Of a stretch of DNA of 64,000 nt, positions 1 through 14,673 are shown in pieces; the first letter of the stretch is position 1; each line of letters begins with the position of its first letter. A program made the translations under genes and the position numbers. This DNA is from Lucifuga dentata (Eukaryota; Chordata; Actinopteri; Ophidiiformes; Bythitidae), in assembly GCA_014773175.1 (NCBI GenBank), contig VXCM01005012.1, positions 1 to 64,000 on the forward strand. Direction: 5' to 3'. The notes below the pieces were generated by a model. It saw only the letters and a program-made list of their open reading frames with translations, ran no database searches and was not told the DNA's origin.

Positions 1-342
1 GAGAGGAGAGGAGAGGAGAGGAGGCCTCAGGCAGAGGGAGGTACATTCAGTAATGGGATCAGCTCCCACGACACCCACACGGTTCTTCACAGAGAACCTT
101 CAGAATGAGGAGCTGCTTAAATCATGGAGAAACTCTGTTATAACTGCAGATTCTCTCATCAATTAAAATTTTACCCATGAGGATCAGAGAACCCTTTCTA
201 TGAAAATAAAAAAAATCCTCATCGTCTTAAATTTTCCATCTGAATATTTACATCTTCATAAACTCTGTTACATTCTCTCTGTGCTGCTTTTAGTACAGAA
301 AAACACAAACCATGTCAGAAATAACACTTAAACATCACCAGA

Positions 343-384
<42 letters not shown>

Positions 385-2572
385 CATTATTTTCTTTTCA
401 GGAATCATAAGATGGAGAAAAAAAAATGATCCATAACCTGAAGTGACAGACAAATGTTCATTTTCTTCTGCTTTACAATGTTAAACAAAAAAAGCAGCAG
501 TTGCCATGGAGACGATGTAGAAAAGATGCCTCAGTCATTATTATTGTTATCAGGGTCCAATATTAATTTCTCATGAGTTTGTTTTCTATATTCCGTATTT
601 ATCTATTTCTATTTAGAAATCAAGAAATAAATAAATATGGAAATAAATATATACAGAAATAAAAAAAAATTAAGAAATAAATACATATGGTCATGAATAA
701 ATACAGAAATGAATGCTAAAAGAAATAAATAGGAGAATAAATAAATGCATAAATATTCTTTTTTTTAATTCTCTAATTTCTTTTATTCTTTAATTTCATT
801 TATAAATTAATTTATTCATGTGTACATGTATTTATTTAGGCATTTTTATTGCAGTTATATTTATTTATTTATGTATTAATTTTTTTTATTGAGTCATTTA
901 TTTATTCATTTACATATTTTTTATTTTGGCAGTTTCGGGCTTCCATAGTTTTCAGGTAAGATGACATCATAAGAATAAAGTTTTTCATTATAGACAGCAT
1001 GTGTGTCATTATTTATGACGTCTGGAGTCTAAATCTTTTTTTTGTTTTGATTGATTTTGACTTTTACTTGTCAATTAAAAGCTGCAAAAAAATCCTTTAC
1101 AGGACAAACAAACAAATGGCCATAAACATGGCCTTGAACGCAGCATTTTGTTTGTTGTTTATGGATTAAGTGTGAAGAACTCGATCAAAAATTAATCAAA
1201 GTCAATCAAATATGGAAGAATTTTCTAGAATCTTTTATTTTTTCTCAGATGTGTTTTTCTGTTTTTTTTGTTTATTTTATTAGACTTTCTCTAAATTTCA
1301 TTTTTCTAATTTGAGACTTTCTTTCATTTATTCATGTTTATTCATCAATAAATTATTTTCCATTTTGTTGTATATTTCCTGTTTTTTCTTTGTCTATATT
1401 TGTTTAATCTGTATTTTTACATTTTCTTCCCTCACAGTTTTTTTCTTTCTTTTCCTTTTTTTCTAGAAGCAACAAGCAGAACTTTTTTTAACAGATTTTT
1501 TTTTTTTTTTTNTTTTTTTTTTTTTTTTACAGCTCACTGTTTTGGCTGCAAATAAAACCCCAAAAAAAACATAGTAAAAAAATATGACTTCAGACTCCTG
1601 CTGTACTACATATCAGAGTTACTGATACTTTACTCGAGTATTTCTATTTTAGGAGACTTTAGTTTGGGTATTTTAGAATATTTTACTGCATTTTCTAGTT
1701 ACTTTGCAGAATCAGACTTTACAACAAACACAAAATAAGATCATGAAATATCACTTTTATCTATATTAATTTATTTTTATTTCTTTTTCTTTGGCTCTCA
1801 CATCTTGTCTTCTTCAATTCCTTAATTTCCTTCCATCCTCCCGCCTTCCCTCCTTTCCTTCCTTAAAAACCTAAAAACTAAACTCTATCCACACTTTTAC
1901 TTTACATAATTGAGTAAATCATAAAGTTTAATTTCTTTACTGAATAGTGTGAGTTTTACTTGTATTGCAGTATTTTTCCATATCTTGTTATTTTACCACT
2001 TTTACTTGAGAGAATGATTTCAGTTTTTTTTTCTGTTAGAAAAGGAATAAATGAACGAGTGATGATACGATTCCAGATTTTGAAAAAGGAAATCTGACAT
2101 GTTGAAATGTAAAACTGATGGTTCTGTCCCTCCAGCAGCAGAGAGCAGATTAAAGGAGAAATCAGGTGAGTTTACACTGTACAGATGTCATCGCCTGTCT
2201 TTACACACACACAAACACACACACACACACACAATAATCACACTGGTGAACCTTCAGAGGAAATCTGCAGCTTGAGGGAAAAAGCTCCTCAAACTTTAAC
2301 ATGGACGTCTGACAGGCGAAGAGGAGCAGCAGGAGAATAAATCTGCTCGTCTTTCACTGTTTCACTAAAATTCACTTTTCTTCCATTTCAGTTTTTTTTT
2401 TAAACATTTTTTTCTGCAGCAGTTTCACAGATTGATCAAAGTAATAAATCTGTCAGAGGTCAAACATGAGTCATCGTCTTTCTTCTCATCCTCTGCAGCA
2501 GGTGTTACTTAACATACATGCTAGTTGTATGTTTGTGTATGTGTATATGTGTGTGTGTGTGTGTGTATACAT
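1..2572. other. 3' flank of slc29a4 (3'UTR not delimited), AT-rich repeats
   Basis: No gene was recognised here. The first 42 bases are a purine-rich GAGAG-type repeat. An ATT trinucleotide run lies at about 350-384, a degenerate AAATA/TTTA-rich block at 600-930, and a poly-T tract interrupted by a single N at 1512. The 3'UTR of slc29a4 (minus strand) must begin at 2572 and run toward lower coordinates. Several TTTATT strings, which are AATAAA on the minus strand, occur near 1770, but I cannot choose the true poly(A) site. Confidence 0.6.
600..930. repeat. AT-rich degenerate AAATA/TTTA tandem region
   Basis: Repeated AAATAAATA-like units run on the plus strand up to about 760. They are followed by TTTATTTATT-like units, so the block is partly an inverted arrangement of the same simple motif. 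No coding potential is visible. Confidence 0.6.
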
Positions 2573-2718
2573 TCAGTAGCCCGTAGCGTTGGCAGGTGTG
2601 TGTATGCGGAGCGTGGGTAGGTGGATTCCTGATCCCGGAGCGGTGAAGCTGTACGCCGCGTACGCCACGGCAGAACCCAGCATTAAACCAGTCATGTAGG
2701 AGACCGTCATGGTGTTTC
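2573..2718 (-). CDS. slc29a4: slc29a4 last coding exon
   Basis: It encodes residues 499-546, from [10 protein letters not shown] through the final transmembrane segment ([12 protein letters not shown]) to a short tail ending NATGY and TGA at 2573-2575. The acceptor is TGTAG after a (CT)n tract on the minus strand. The first two bases complete a Gly codon begun in the previous exon. Confidence 0.96.
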
Positions 2719-2724
2719 CTACAG

Positions 2725-2757
<33 letters not shown>

Positions 2758-3455
2758 GGAGAGAGGGAGAGAGAGAGATATTTAGGTGAACTGACCCTTT
2801 AATGTCATATGACGATGAGACTAGTTTGTCTTTAAAGGACTATACTGATAGTTTTGCATGTTGTTTGAGCCCAATATACAGCATACAGCCCACATATACA
2901 TTACACTAATGATAAGCATTTTCCAAAACATACTGTATACCGGAGCACTAAATATTAGAATTGTGTTTCCTACCTTCCATTAATTTTAGTTCATTTCAGC
3001 ACGCTATAAAAAAATCAACCTGTAGAGACTTGAAACATGGCTATGATAAATAATCTATCACGGCGAACACGACGACTATTACATTTCTGTCAACCTAACT
3101 TTATTTAACTGATCCAACATGGAGCTGCACGAAGTACAATGTATGCCTCCGCCAGGAAATATAGTCCTGGGAGAAGACAGCTTTTACCAAGAAATTAAAA
3201 ATGACGGTGCCTTCTACATTTAGACATATGTGTTAGCAGGTGAAACATTGAATTTTTAAACATTTGATTTTGAAAGATTAGGGAATTTGGTAAAATAACA
3301 GGAAAACTAAGAAATGGGTTTGTGTTTTAGAAAATGGTTTTCAGTAATGTAACATGCGTGCGAGTAGTATTTATTGGGGTTAAACATATAAAATCAATGG
3401 TATGGTCCTTTATGGAAAGATGCATCTTTAGTCCACTGTAGAAATAATTCATACA

Positions 3456-3495
<40 letters not shown>

Positions 3496-6400
3496 CTCAC
3501 CTGCCAGCTCCCGTTGTTCAGGCGGCACTTTGCCAGCAGCCAGTATCATCGGCACGGAGCCAAAGTATCCATTAGTGACTCCCATGAGGAGGGAGAAGAG
3601 ACACGGCCAGGCGGGGTGGGACAGTGTGGGCGCGCTGGCTGGGTACACGCACATGACAAACAGAGGGATGAAGACCACCCTGAGGCAGGAGAAGAAGAGG
3701 AGCCGGCCTCCAGACCAGTCGTACGGCAGCGCTGCCAGGATCTGAGCACAGAAAAGTAAGAGATTTCATTTTTATGTATCCATGAGGAGGTCAGAGGTCA
3801 AAGGTCAGATACAGAACAAAGCCCCTGCAGTTAGAAGGGATTCACTGGATGCATTCCAAAGCCCTTATTTGATCTTGTGACCCCGGAAACCAATCTGGTA
3901 CGCCATCTTTAAAGCCATTTTACATGTTTGAGTCTAATATATTCTATTTTCATACATGTTACGTTACTGACAGTCATTTCCCAGAGGGTAAAACCATATT
4001 TCAGCTTTCCTGATATTTTGCAAAATCTCTTAATCTTTCAAACTCAAATATTCAAGTGATACACCCACCTTAAAAATCCATGTTTCTCCTGCTAATAGTT
4101 ACACAGCCTTATGAAGTCACGGTCCTTTAAATTTTTCCATAAACACAGGTCTTCTTTTGGGACTATATTCCCCGGTGGAGGCATACATTCACTCCACGCT
4201 TTTTATTGAGCTTAAACACTAAAATTACATAACTTCTAAAAAAACCTGAATACACGTCTTGTTGGTGATGATGGATTACCTATCCCAAGAACGTTTACAG
4301 TATCAACAAGTTGATTTTAATAGCAGAATGAACTGAAACCAATGGAGGTCTGGAAGGTAGGAAAAACATTTTTAATTCACCGTTCCAGTAGTATGCTTTG
4401 GGAGATGGTTGTCAGTAACGTTACATGTATGAAAATTGAATATATTAGGCTCAAACATGCAAAATCGATGGTATGGTCCTTTAAAAATGTTCCAAAGTGC
4501 TTATTTCTGTTCTGAGGATGGAGGAGCTTCATCAGGAAGACATGAGCAAGGAAAGCTAGACGCTGCTACAGGAAGTGTGTTACCTGACAGACACGCCCCT
4601 GGAAGTCTGTTTCTGATTGGACAGATCTGCTACAGCTGATCTGATACACCAACGTACATTATAGTATAACCTCATGAGTTTTTTTCATCAAACATATGAA
4701 CAGAAAAATAACAGCAACATATGTAAAATAACTGATTATTGATGTTTAATTTTGTCTGATTAAAACGACTGGTGCAGTGCAGCTCTGAATGATAAAGAAA
4801 CATAAAACATTAAACATCTCTTCTTTATCAACACAACCAGCAACAAAATCTAATGACATTAATAAAACATCCCATTTGGAAAAGTTCCCTAACGCTGATG
4901 AACATTTATATTTAACTCTCTGACAGTGAAACACTTAGAAATGTGATGATCTGTAGATGATAAAGTCTGCTTGTTCTGCGTGTGGACGTCTGTCAAACTG
5001 TTCACGTTAATCAGAGGAGAATATTTCACTATTTTCTGATCATGTAGGAACTAAAACACAGCAGCTGATCAGCTGTGACATCATCAGTAAGCGACGTCGC
5101 TTCAGATGATGCCTGAGGAGTGAGGATGTTTCCTTTCTCTTAAACCGTCATTCCTCGTCTTTGCCAGGCCTCCGCAGTCGGGCCTGGCGTTGCCATGGCG
5201 ACCAACTGATGTGCACAGAGGAGCGTAGCCAAGCTCAGCCTTTTTCACACCTGACAGAATGCTGAATAAATCCAAACGCTTCGGAAATATTATCATTTCC
5301 ATTTTGTTCCTCTTATTTCCTTTTTATCACTACTTCTTTGTCAGCGCCACCTCGTTTTTCCAGCACTTTTCTTCGATTAAATCCCTCCTCTCCCTCATTC
5401 TCTTTTTTTTTTCTAATTTTAACAAAATGCTGACTTTGCTATGAGGACAAAGACAAAGCGAACAAGCAAAATGACTTTCAATCAACCAACATTTTCCCTT
5501 CAAAGTCAAAATTGCGACTCAAGGGCGAGAGTTAAGCTTTTATTTCTGAGGATCCAGGTAAAGCCTCTTAGCTAACTGCAGTAATCCAAAAATAAACCAA
5601 ACGCTTTTCTCTCCGAACTTTCAGGTTTAATAAATGGGACGTTTCAGAAGGTCGTCGCCATGGTAATGTCACCGTGACTTCCTCTCCGTCCCCAAACTTC
5701 ATGTTCCATAAACTCCCACACTTTACCCTCCTAAAATACTTTCTTTTGTTCCTGCTACATACAGAAATGACTCAGATTAGAACGCAGCATCGGAAAACTC
5801 AGAACAAGATTTCCCACTGTTATAAATGTTAATACTTTGGCTTTTTTGTCTTAGTTTTAGAACTTAGCTCAGGAAAAGACAGAAACAGTATAAAACAGCT
5901 AATAAATGTAGCCAGTAAAAAGTGTGGCTAAACCAGAAAGAATTGGTCCAAGATGGCACAAAATAAAATAAAACCACACACGAAAACCAATCAAGTATGA
6001 ATGAGCATGAATTTAAGAATGAAAAATCAGGGCGAATTCTTATTTTTATTCAAAAATCTATGAATTTATTAGTGTTTACCATCAATATTGGATGAAAGAT
6101 TCAACTAGAAGGCGCTCAGAGAAAAAAATACCTCTGCGGTTTTGCTTTTTCTTTCTCTTTTACTATCATTACTTTGAAGTCAAATGTGTAAAAAAAAAAA
6201 AAAAATTTATTATCAAGCAAATTTATTGGGGACAACAGCATTATCGCTTCTGAATCTATATCCATAAATGTTGAAAATACTGAAAATATGCCAAATCTGT
6301 TTAATTCTGCTGAATCAGCATCATCTTAGCTACATACTGGTTGTAGTTGCATGTTTATAGTTTTGTTAATGCATACAGACGCTATAAATGTGACCTAATG

Positions 6401-7502
6401 TCCGATCAATTATTTTGGATCAGTGATCCATCATAGGATACAATGCTTTCATTGTTTTTTTAAAGGACCATAACCCCCATTTTGCATGTTTGAGCCTAAT
6501 ATATTCAGTTTTCATACTTGTAACATTACTGACAATCATTTCCCAAAGCATACTACTGGAACGGTGAATTAAAAATGTTTTTCCTACCTTCCAGACCTCC
6601 ATTGGTTTCAGTTCATTCTGGTACGCTATTAAAATCAACTTGTTGACGTTCTTGGGATAGGTAATCCATCATCACGAACAAGACGTGTATTCAGGTTTTA
6701 TCGGAGTTACATAATTTTAGTGTTTAAGCTCAATAAAAACTGTGGAATGATCAGAATGGTAAAATGATCGCTGCATACTCCTAACATCTGTATTACGGCC
6801 ACCGGTGTACTGACGCCATACTCTGCATGCTGGATTGCGGTTAGCCGTAGCCTGCGCTGTGTGAAGTTAGTAGGAAAAGTATGAAAATGCAGTTTTTCCA
6901 AACTGTAATGGTTATAAGAATTTTCGCATCCAGGAGCAACATGGCTTTAGCATGATCTTCCAACTTTGTGTCTCTTGGAGATACAATGCTGTGGTGTACT
7001 TCATGGAGCAGACTGTCCAATCAGAGTCACTTGTAGGCGGGGCATCTGTCCTGCTGACTGATCCACCGCAGAACTACACAGAGTGAATGTATGCCTCCAC
7101 CAGGGAATATAGTCCCAAAAGAAGACCTGTGTTTATGGAAAAATTTAAAGGACTGTGACTTCATAAGGCTGTGTAACTATTAGCAGGAGAAACATTGAGT
7201 TTTAAGGTGGGTGTATCACTTGAATATTTGATTTTGAAAGATTAACAGTTTTTGCAAAATATCAGGAAAGCTGAAATGCGGTTTTATCCTTTGGAAAATG
7301 ATTGTCAGTGACATCACATGTATGAAAATTGAATATATTAGGCTCAAACATGCAAAATCGCCAATATGGTCCTTTAAAAATGAGCCACAATGCTAAATTT
7401 CATTGAAATCGGCCGATTAGCATTGATGTTCCTGCTTCGGCCTCCAGACTGCACAGGGGAGCTCTCTTTACTGCTCCAGGGCAAAATTTATTACCAACTT
7501 TG

Positions 7503-7552
<50 letters not shown>

Positions 7553-8598
7553 GCACATGGCAGCCTCTTAAAGGAGTTGTGCTGCCGTGGCTAAACAAGT
7601 CTTTTGGATCCTGGATCCAGAATATGATCCAGATCACCTCCAAAACTGAACAATTTCTTCTTCTTCTTGATATTATCTACAGTATCTGTCCCCATCTCAT
7701 CCAATCCTTCCATAAGTTTTTGACTTTATGCTAACAAATAGAAACAAATAGACAAACAAACGTCGGTGGTGATATAACCTCCATGACGGATGTAATCACA
7801 GAAAACTTCATACATGCATGACTGCTGTACTGAGATTTGGATGTTTACAGCATAAGCCGAAAAAAATACTCACATCCACGTAGAACAGAAGTGCAGTTTG
7901 CACACAGAAGACTTGAGCTATTTTCAATCAAAAAAATTCTCATTGGTATTTAAAAAGCAAAATCTCTAAATCTAAATCTAAAGCTCTAAAAACTATTTCT
8001 TCCTACTGTTTTTGTTTGTGACAAAATTTCCATAGATTTTGTTTTGATTCACTGTAGAAATTTCCAGAATCATCTGGCGTACCACCGGGGGGCGCTTTAA
8101 GTACCACCAGCGATACACAAACTGCAGTTTGAGAACCACTGGTAAAAACTAAACAGGACATATTTACATAAAAACAGCTAAAAATAAGAAACAATGAGCT
8201 TCAACAGTGAAGCAACAAATATTAAAAGGCAAACATTAATCAGCAAAAAGCCTCAGACAGACAAAACCTGCCAGTAACTATCACATCTTTTATCATTTCA
8301 CAGTCATACAATATTTGATAAAGGCAAATCTCCATTTCTACTCTTCATTCTATATAGAAGCAAATTATTACTATTATATTCTTCGTAACGTTATTTGTTT
8401 TGCGGCTCACCTTGCCAACAAAGTCGGACATGTTGAAGGTGGCCATGATGAGGATGGGGAGCCACTCGCCTAACGTGGCGTTCCTGATCTCAGACTCCAG
8501 ACCAGGAAACAGACACAGAGTGATGCTGTAGGTCACTGCGATGGAGAGCATGTAGGCCCAGATCACCCGGGCAACCACGTAACGATGCACGATCATGT

Positions 8599-8633
<35 letters not shown>

Positions 8634-11600
8634 TTACTTTTAAAATCCATTTGTCGGCATAACTGATTACTGATGAAGATATTCAGATTGTTTTGGAATT
8701 TAAAAAAAAGCAAAACTTGTCACTAGAAAGCAAAATGAGCCTTTAAATCTTTTAATTCAAAGCATCAAATTTTACTAAATTTTACTTAAAGGAGCATACC
8801 AGTGATTTTCCGTGTTTGAGCCTAATAAGTATTACCAGCATACACATTACTGACAACCATTTTCCAAAACATGCTACTGAGTGGTAAATATTAGAATTGT
8901 TTTTCCTGCCTTCCAGACTGTCACTGGTTTCAGTTCATTCTAGTACAAGATACAAGATACAAGACAACTTTATCTCAGAAGAGAAATTCATGACGTTGTT
9001 GCTGCCAGTGGCAACGAACAATAAATAAATATACAAGACAACATATAAATACTCATTGTACAAACCAACCCAGTCTAAACTCCTAATATAAGTAACAGTA
9101 CTGATATACAGCAACCGATCTTTCATATAAGATTATCTGCCCTTTAAGAAAATGCATGATTGAAAACAAATACAGATCACATGGTTAAAACACACACAAC
9201 AGCAGCTTCCATATGGCACTATGTGTAACAAATGAATGGACTTAGGAATAAAACTAGATTTGGTTCTGGTTCTGGTTTTGGTTTGGTTCTGACAGTGGAG
9301 AATCTGGGAAAGGAAAGCAGCCAGATGGCAGCAGGTCAGAACACTTATTCAGTCGTGTCTCTGATAATGAGACCAGCTTCGCTAACGGCCCTACTCTCAT
9401 ACAGTTCCATTAGACTTTTCTGCTTCTCCCTGACTCTACGCTATTAAAATCAATTTGTAGAGACTTGAAACCTGCTTGAAATAGGAAATGCATCATAGCA
9501 AGACAACATTTGGGCCAGATTCATAAACTGTAGCACATGATTTACTGCATCGCTATGCGCAAATATCGTGGCGCAACCACGTTCCCTCATTCATAAACGC
9601 CTGTTAGCAACATATTTTAGCGTTAGCCTTGAAAGAGGCGTTACTGAGATATTTCTTTACTTACATGTTATGGTAGCTATTCATAAAACAAACTGAAACA
9701 CAAAAAATAAGAGCTGCTTCAGTCAGGTGGTAAATTTCAGCGGTATGAAATCTGGACGGTGTTTCAAACTGTATTTGCCTTTCATGTGTTAGTGATCAAT
9801 AACTCTGATCAATAAGCTGATCAGTGATCACTAGTGATCAATAAGCTGATCAGTCAATTTTTAAATAGTGAGTTTTGATCTGATTTGAGACACGTTCAGG
9901 TGCTCCGTTAAATATCACCTCACCTGCTGCACATCTGAGTTCCTTCTCCCCCCCCCACCCCCATGCCAGTGCAGCGCGATTGCACTAAAGGGTTAAAATA
10001 AACGTTTACCTGTTATTTTAGCTTCAGTCTTGTAAAACGAGGATCTCTAAAGCAGAATGTATGTTTCTTTTGCTGATTCGTGGCTTTAAAACCAGATAAA
10101 TCAGGATAAATGGTGGCTGATAAATATGCAGCAGCTCATTAACATGCTGATCTTCAGTGGCTTTTCCCTGTCACACCTCACAGCAACGCTGCCTTCATGT
10201 GACAACGATGCGCTAATTATCGTAGGAGAAGTTTTATAAATGCGCCTCAATCATCATGGCGCACATTAAGGCAACGTTATGCTCTATATCGCCATTTTTT
10301 ATGGAACTGGGCCTTAGTAAACTAGTGCAGTGCCAGTTCAAAACATGCCTGTTCAGAATGGGCTGGACTTATGGTGTGTGCCGCAGCCTGCCATAAGTTT
10401 GTTCTGCACATCCTTGTGAGCTAGCTTTGTTTGCTTACGGCAGCTCAAAGTCTGGACTCCGGAAAGCCGGATCCGGACCGAACCACAACTGTCTCCAGAC
10501 TGAGCAAATTATACTTTTCATATGTATTATTTATATTATCTGAGACATCGCTGTCACACAACAAGTCAAAATTTTTCACTTTCTCAGCAGCAGAGAAAGT
10601 GAAACTGAATGTCCGACTGTGTGAGAATGTCTACTCTGCTTTGGTTTGATCCAGTCACATTCAGTGTCCCATCATCTCCATGACAACACGAGCTGACACG
10701 GCGTTGGGCTCACTGAAAGTGACAGCGCAGCTTGTTTCGTCAGTGCGCCCTGCACCACTCGACACCTAAAATTCCCAATAAAAATTAGGACTCATGCTGT
10801 GTTCAACTGACCTCGGACCTCAGATTTTTCCAACTTCTTACTTAGAAAAATGTGTTGGAACGGCACTTGAAGTCAGAGCTCCGGCTGGGAAACTCGGACC
10901 AAAATGATCTACCCCGACTTACCAAGTATGACGTCACTCAACATGGCAGCGCCCATAGAAGCGAGCTTTGTGAATGGAAATGATCAGCTAACAGCAGAAT
11001 AAAGTATTTTTTCTTATGTGACATTGAAATAAAATGGTCTAAATATATCTCCAAGTTAACTATCTATACTGTGTAATAACTGTTTGCCATTGATACATAA
11101 GTGTAAATAATTTCAGAATATTACTTCTCTGCACAAATGTTTAATACTTTGATTAATCTCATTGTAAAACAACACAACCAGACAGTCCTGTAGTCTAACT
11201 TTACTTTAGTTAGCATTTATTACGATGTTTAATTAATTTTACAGTAGTTATTGGTGTTCAGCCATGTTTTTGATTACATTTGGCTGAACGGTTTGAGGTT
11301 GGAAGTTGGAACTTACAAATGGGAAAACTTCAACTTCCGAGGTCTGTGAACGCAGCATCAGGCTTGGCTGACCTTAATAAACAGCCCTTTGTCTTTTTAA
11401 AGGTTTTCTTTGTGGACCTTTAGGTTTTGTATTTGAGTATCCCTGCTCAGGCACTGCAACACCGTGGTGTATCCTGCCGTTGCACTCAGAGCGTATCCCG
11501 CTGTGCGGACTACTTTTTACCGGCACAGCTCAATTTGAGAACCGCTCATCCAAACAACTTCACACAACGTCTTTGGGTCCTGAGCAATAAACCTGCTGAA

Positions 11601-12752
11601 TTTCAGCTTCATACACACCAGTTTCTAGAGCTGTTGGTGCCACAGACAGAGATTTCTGTCTTTATAGGAAGATTTTTTTTGTCTAAGTAACTTTATTTAA
11701 CTGATCCAACATGGAAAAAATGTATGTTAACATTAAACATTAATCACTTTGGATTAAATTTCTTAGTTATTCCATTTTCATGTTCATTTTAATGTTAAAA
11801 GTTTACGAGGCCTTTGAAGCATAAAATTTAAGAGTGCTGAACCACAAAAAAATCTTCATATTGAAAAAAAAACTAGATTATTACGACCTCTTTCCATATA
11901 AATCAACTTGTTTTAGTGTTTTTTTTCTACAAAAGGGAGAAGGAAAAACTACACTTGAATCTGAAAAGTTCTTGCAATGAGGAGAGAGGTTTCCTAACCC
12001 TACAGCAAAAAAAAACTTCACTTTCTACTTTTAAAAATGAAATTTGGTTGTTCAGTAACATAACTTGTTTCATGCCTATTCCACATCAATGTTTTTCGGA
12101 AGGAAGTGAATATAAAGAAAAATTAAATACGTGACAAAAACAGATACAGAAAGAGAGAGTGGGAGGGAGAGAGAGAGGGGAAAGAAAGAGAGAGAGAGAA
12201 AGAGAGAGAGAGGGGAAAGAGAGACAGTACCACGGACTCCGGGCCAGCTCTTCCTTATTTTGGCCTTCGGTGCATCAAATCGCACATAGGTTCCACCCAC
12301 GAGGTCCTCAGTCGTCTCGTCTGTAGGGGGCGCTGCTGCTCCACCGTTCCCCNAGGTTCCACCCACGAGGTCCTCAGTCGTCTCGTCTGTAGGGGGCGCT
12401 GCTGCTCCACCGTTCCCCTGAAAAAAGAGAGAGAGAGAGACGTTTGATTTTCCACTTTTTTATGGTAAAAAACTCACTGCAAAATGACATCAGAGGAACG
12501 GAGACAAAAAACTTACATCAACCTACCAGCAATTTAGAATTTCTGGTATCGCTGATAAATGTCATGACGTGAATAAAAAGTAACAAAAAAAAAAAATTAA
12601 AGTATGAACGTAAATTATCATCCTATCGTGATCAATAAATATATTTTTCCCAATTTCTACAAACATTTTAAGGTTTTCTGAAGGACATTAGCAACATGAG
12701 CAATCCCAGAAGAAAACACTGGGGGGAGCTATCACACATTAAATAAGTGTAA

Positions 12753-12788
<36 letters not shown>

Positions 12789-12907
12789 TCTGTGTTGATC
12801 TTTATCTTTTCTCTTTTTTCAGAAGTTATGGCTTCCCGGTTGCATGACATCATCTTTTATGGCAGTGTCTATTAGAGATGCTGCAGGTTAATTTAACACT
12901 GTTAGAG

Positions 12908-12957
<50 letters not shown>

Positions 12958-13079
12958 TGCACACACGCACACACACACAAACCCATAAACCCACACTTTC
13001 TCTTGAACCAAATGTCTAGACTCATTCTTCTGCATGTATGCTTCCTCTAATTTTCTCATGCATATCAACACACACACAC

Positions 13080-13126
<47 letters not shown>

Positions 13127-13714
13127 TCCATTAGTTGATTAGGAGTACTTGTGGGCCAGAAGGCACCACTCTCCTTGATTATCTCATAATGTAGAGCCCT
13201 GCCTCAGTTTCCCCCGGCAACCAGAACAAAGCACTCCCTGAATCAGCGCCCAGAAAGACACAATGACACACACACACACACAAACTCACGCACACATTCA
13301 CAAAGTAGAACACAGAGGGATGTCCTCGTACACTCGTCTTTGTGCATAAATCAAGCATGCACGCCCACACACACACACACACACACACACATGAAAAGAT
13401 GACAGCCTGGGGTTCTGTGTCTGTTGTGAACTCTTTCCTCTGCAGCTTTGTGTCTGACAAACACAGCGTCATAACGGATATTAGTATTAGCTGCATGTTG
13501 TGCTGCTTCATCAGCGACTGCCCTCCTCCTTCTACCACTTCCTGTCTTTACACTCTTTCCTCTCTCTTCCCTCTCTCTCTCTCTCTCTCTCTTTTCTCTA
13601 GCTTTCTTCTGCACTCTCTCTCTCTCTCTCTCTCTTTGCCTTTGCCACACTTTTCTTCCATCAATTTTCTCGTCTCATCATCGTGACTCTCATTATTTCC
13701 CATTTGCAGGATCT

Positions 13715-13759
<45 letters not shown>

Positions 13760-14641
13760 AAAATCCATCTATCTTCATCTTTTTCTGCATCACCGGAACC
13801 ACTGTGTATCCTAACCTGAAAACCCACAACCCTGCAGCTCATCCCTCTGCCTCCCACAATCCCCCTCTTCCTCTTTTTCTCTTTCTCTTTCTCCATCTTA
13901 ACGTTTCTGACTGGCAGCCAAAAAGCAGCCATAGTGCAGCGTTACTTCTTCCTGTAGCTTCAACAAATGATTCTTAGTGTCGTGTTAGAGCGGAGGTAAA
14001 TCATACAGTCCTCAAAGTAAAAAATAAAAAAAATTAAAAAAATCACGCTACCCTCAGCGTCCGTGTGTCTGCATGCTAACACAAGCTCACATAAATCAAC
14101 AATTTCCAACATAAAAACCTTTAGTTTTTGTGTTATTTTGCCAAATCCTGTCATCATTTCAAAATCAAATGTTCAAAATTCAGCATTTTCACCTCCTAAC
14201 ATTTACACATGATTATAGAAAGAACAGCTATTTTAACTTCTGGTATTAGCTGTCATTTTCTGGGACTACATTCCCTGGCGGAGACATACATTTTCTTCCG
14301 TGTTGCTCCTTTAACCAAGCCAACACAGACTGACAAATTGACCATAAAATTTAATAGAGGTCATGGAGGTGATGGATTTCCTGTCTCAAGCACATTTCAA
14401 GTCTCTACAAGCTGACTGTAAGAGCGTACTGAATGATTTCAAACCAATGGCTGCATGGATGGTAGGAAAAACAATTCTAATATTTACCACTCCAGTTGTA
14501 TGTTGGGAAATGGTTGGCAGTCATGTAACATCCATACATGTTACATTACTGCTTATTTTGACACTTCTGGCTTTGTATATAGAGCTAAAAGCATGCAAAG
14601 TCACTGGAATGCTCCTTTAATGATTGGGTTGGATGTAAGGA

Positions 14642-14673
<32 letters not shown>

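Larger units (their letters stand above)
8790..11735. mobile_element. Fold-back element (older subfamily) split by nested insertions
   Basis: The left end is 8789-8943 (TTAAAGGAGCATACC to TTCATTCTAG). The middle resumes at about 9437-9510 (CGCTATTAAAATCAATTTG) and another piece reappears near 11685-11735 (TTTATTTAACTGATCCAACA). The gaps hold a LINE/SINE tail (8944-9436) and DNA elements at 9512-10313 and 10794-11358. The pieces follow the same order as in intact copies. Confidence 0.55.

Noticed and set aside
12668..13538. Open frames rich in Cys-Val or Thr-His on both strands
   Set aside because: They are translations of (CA)n/(GT)n microsatellites with no other protein signal.
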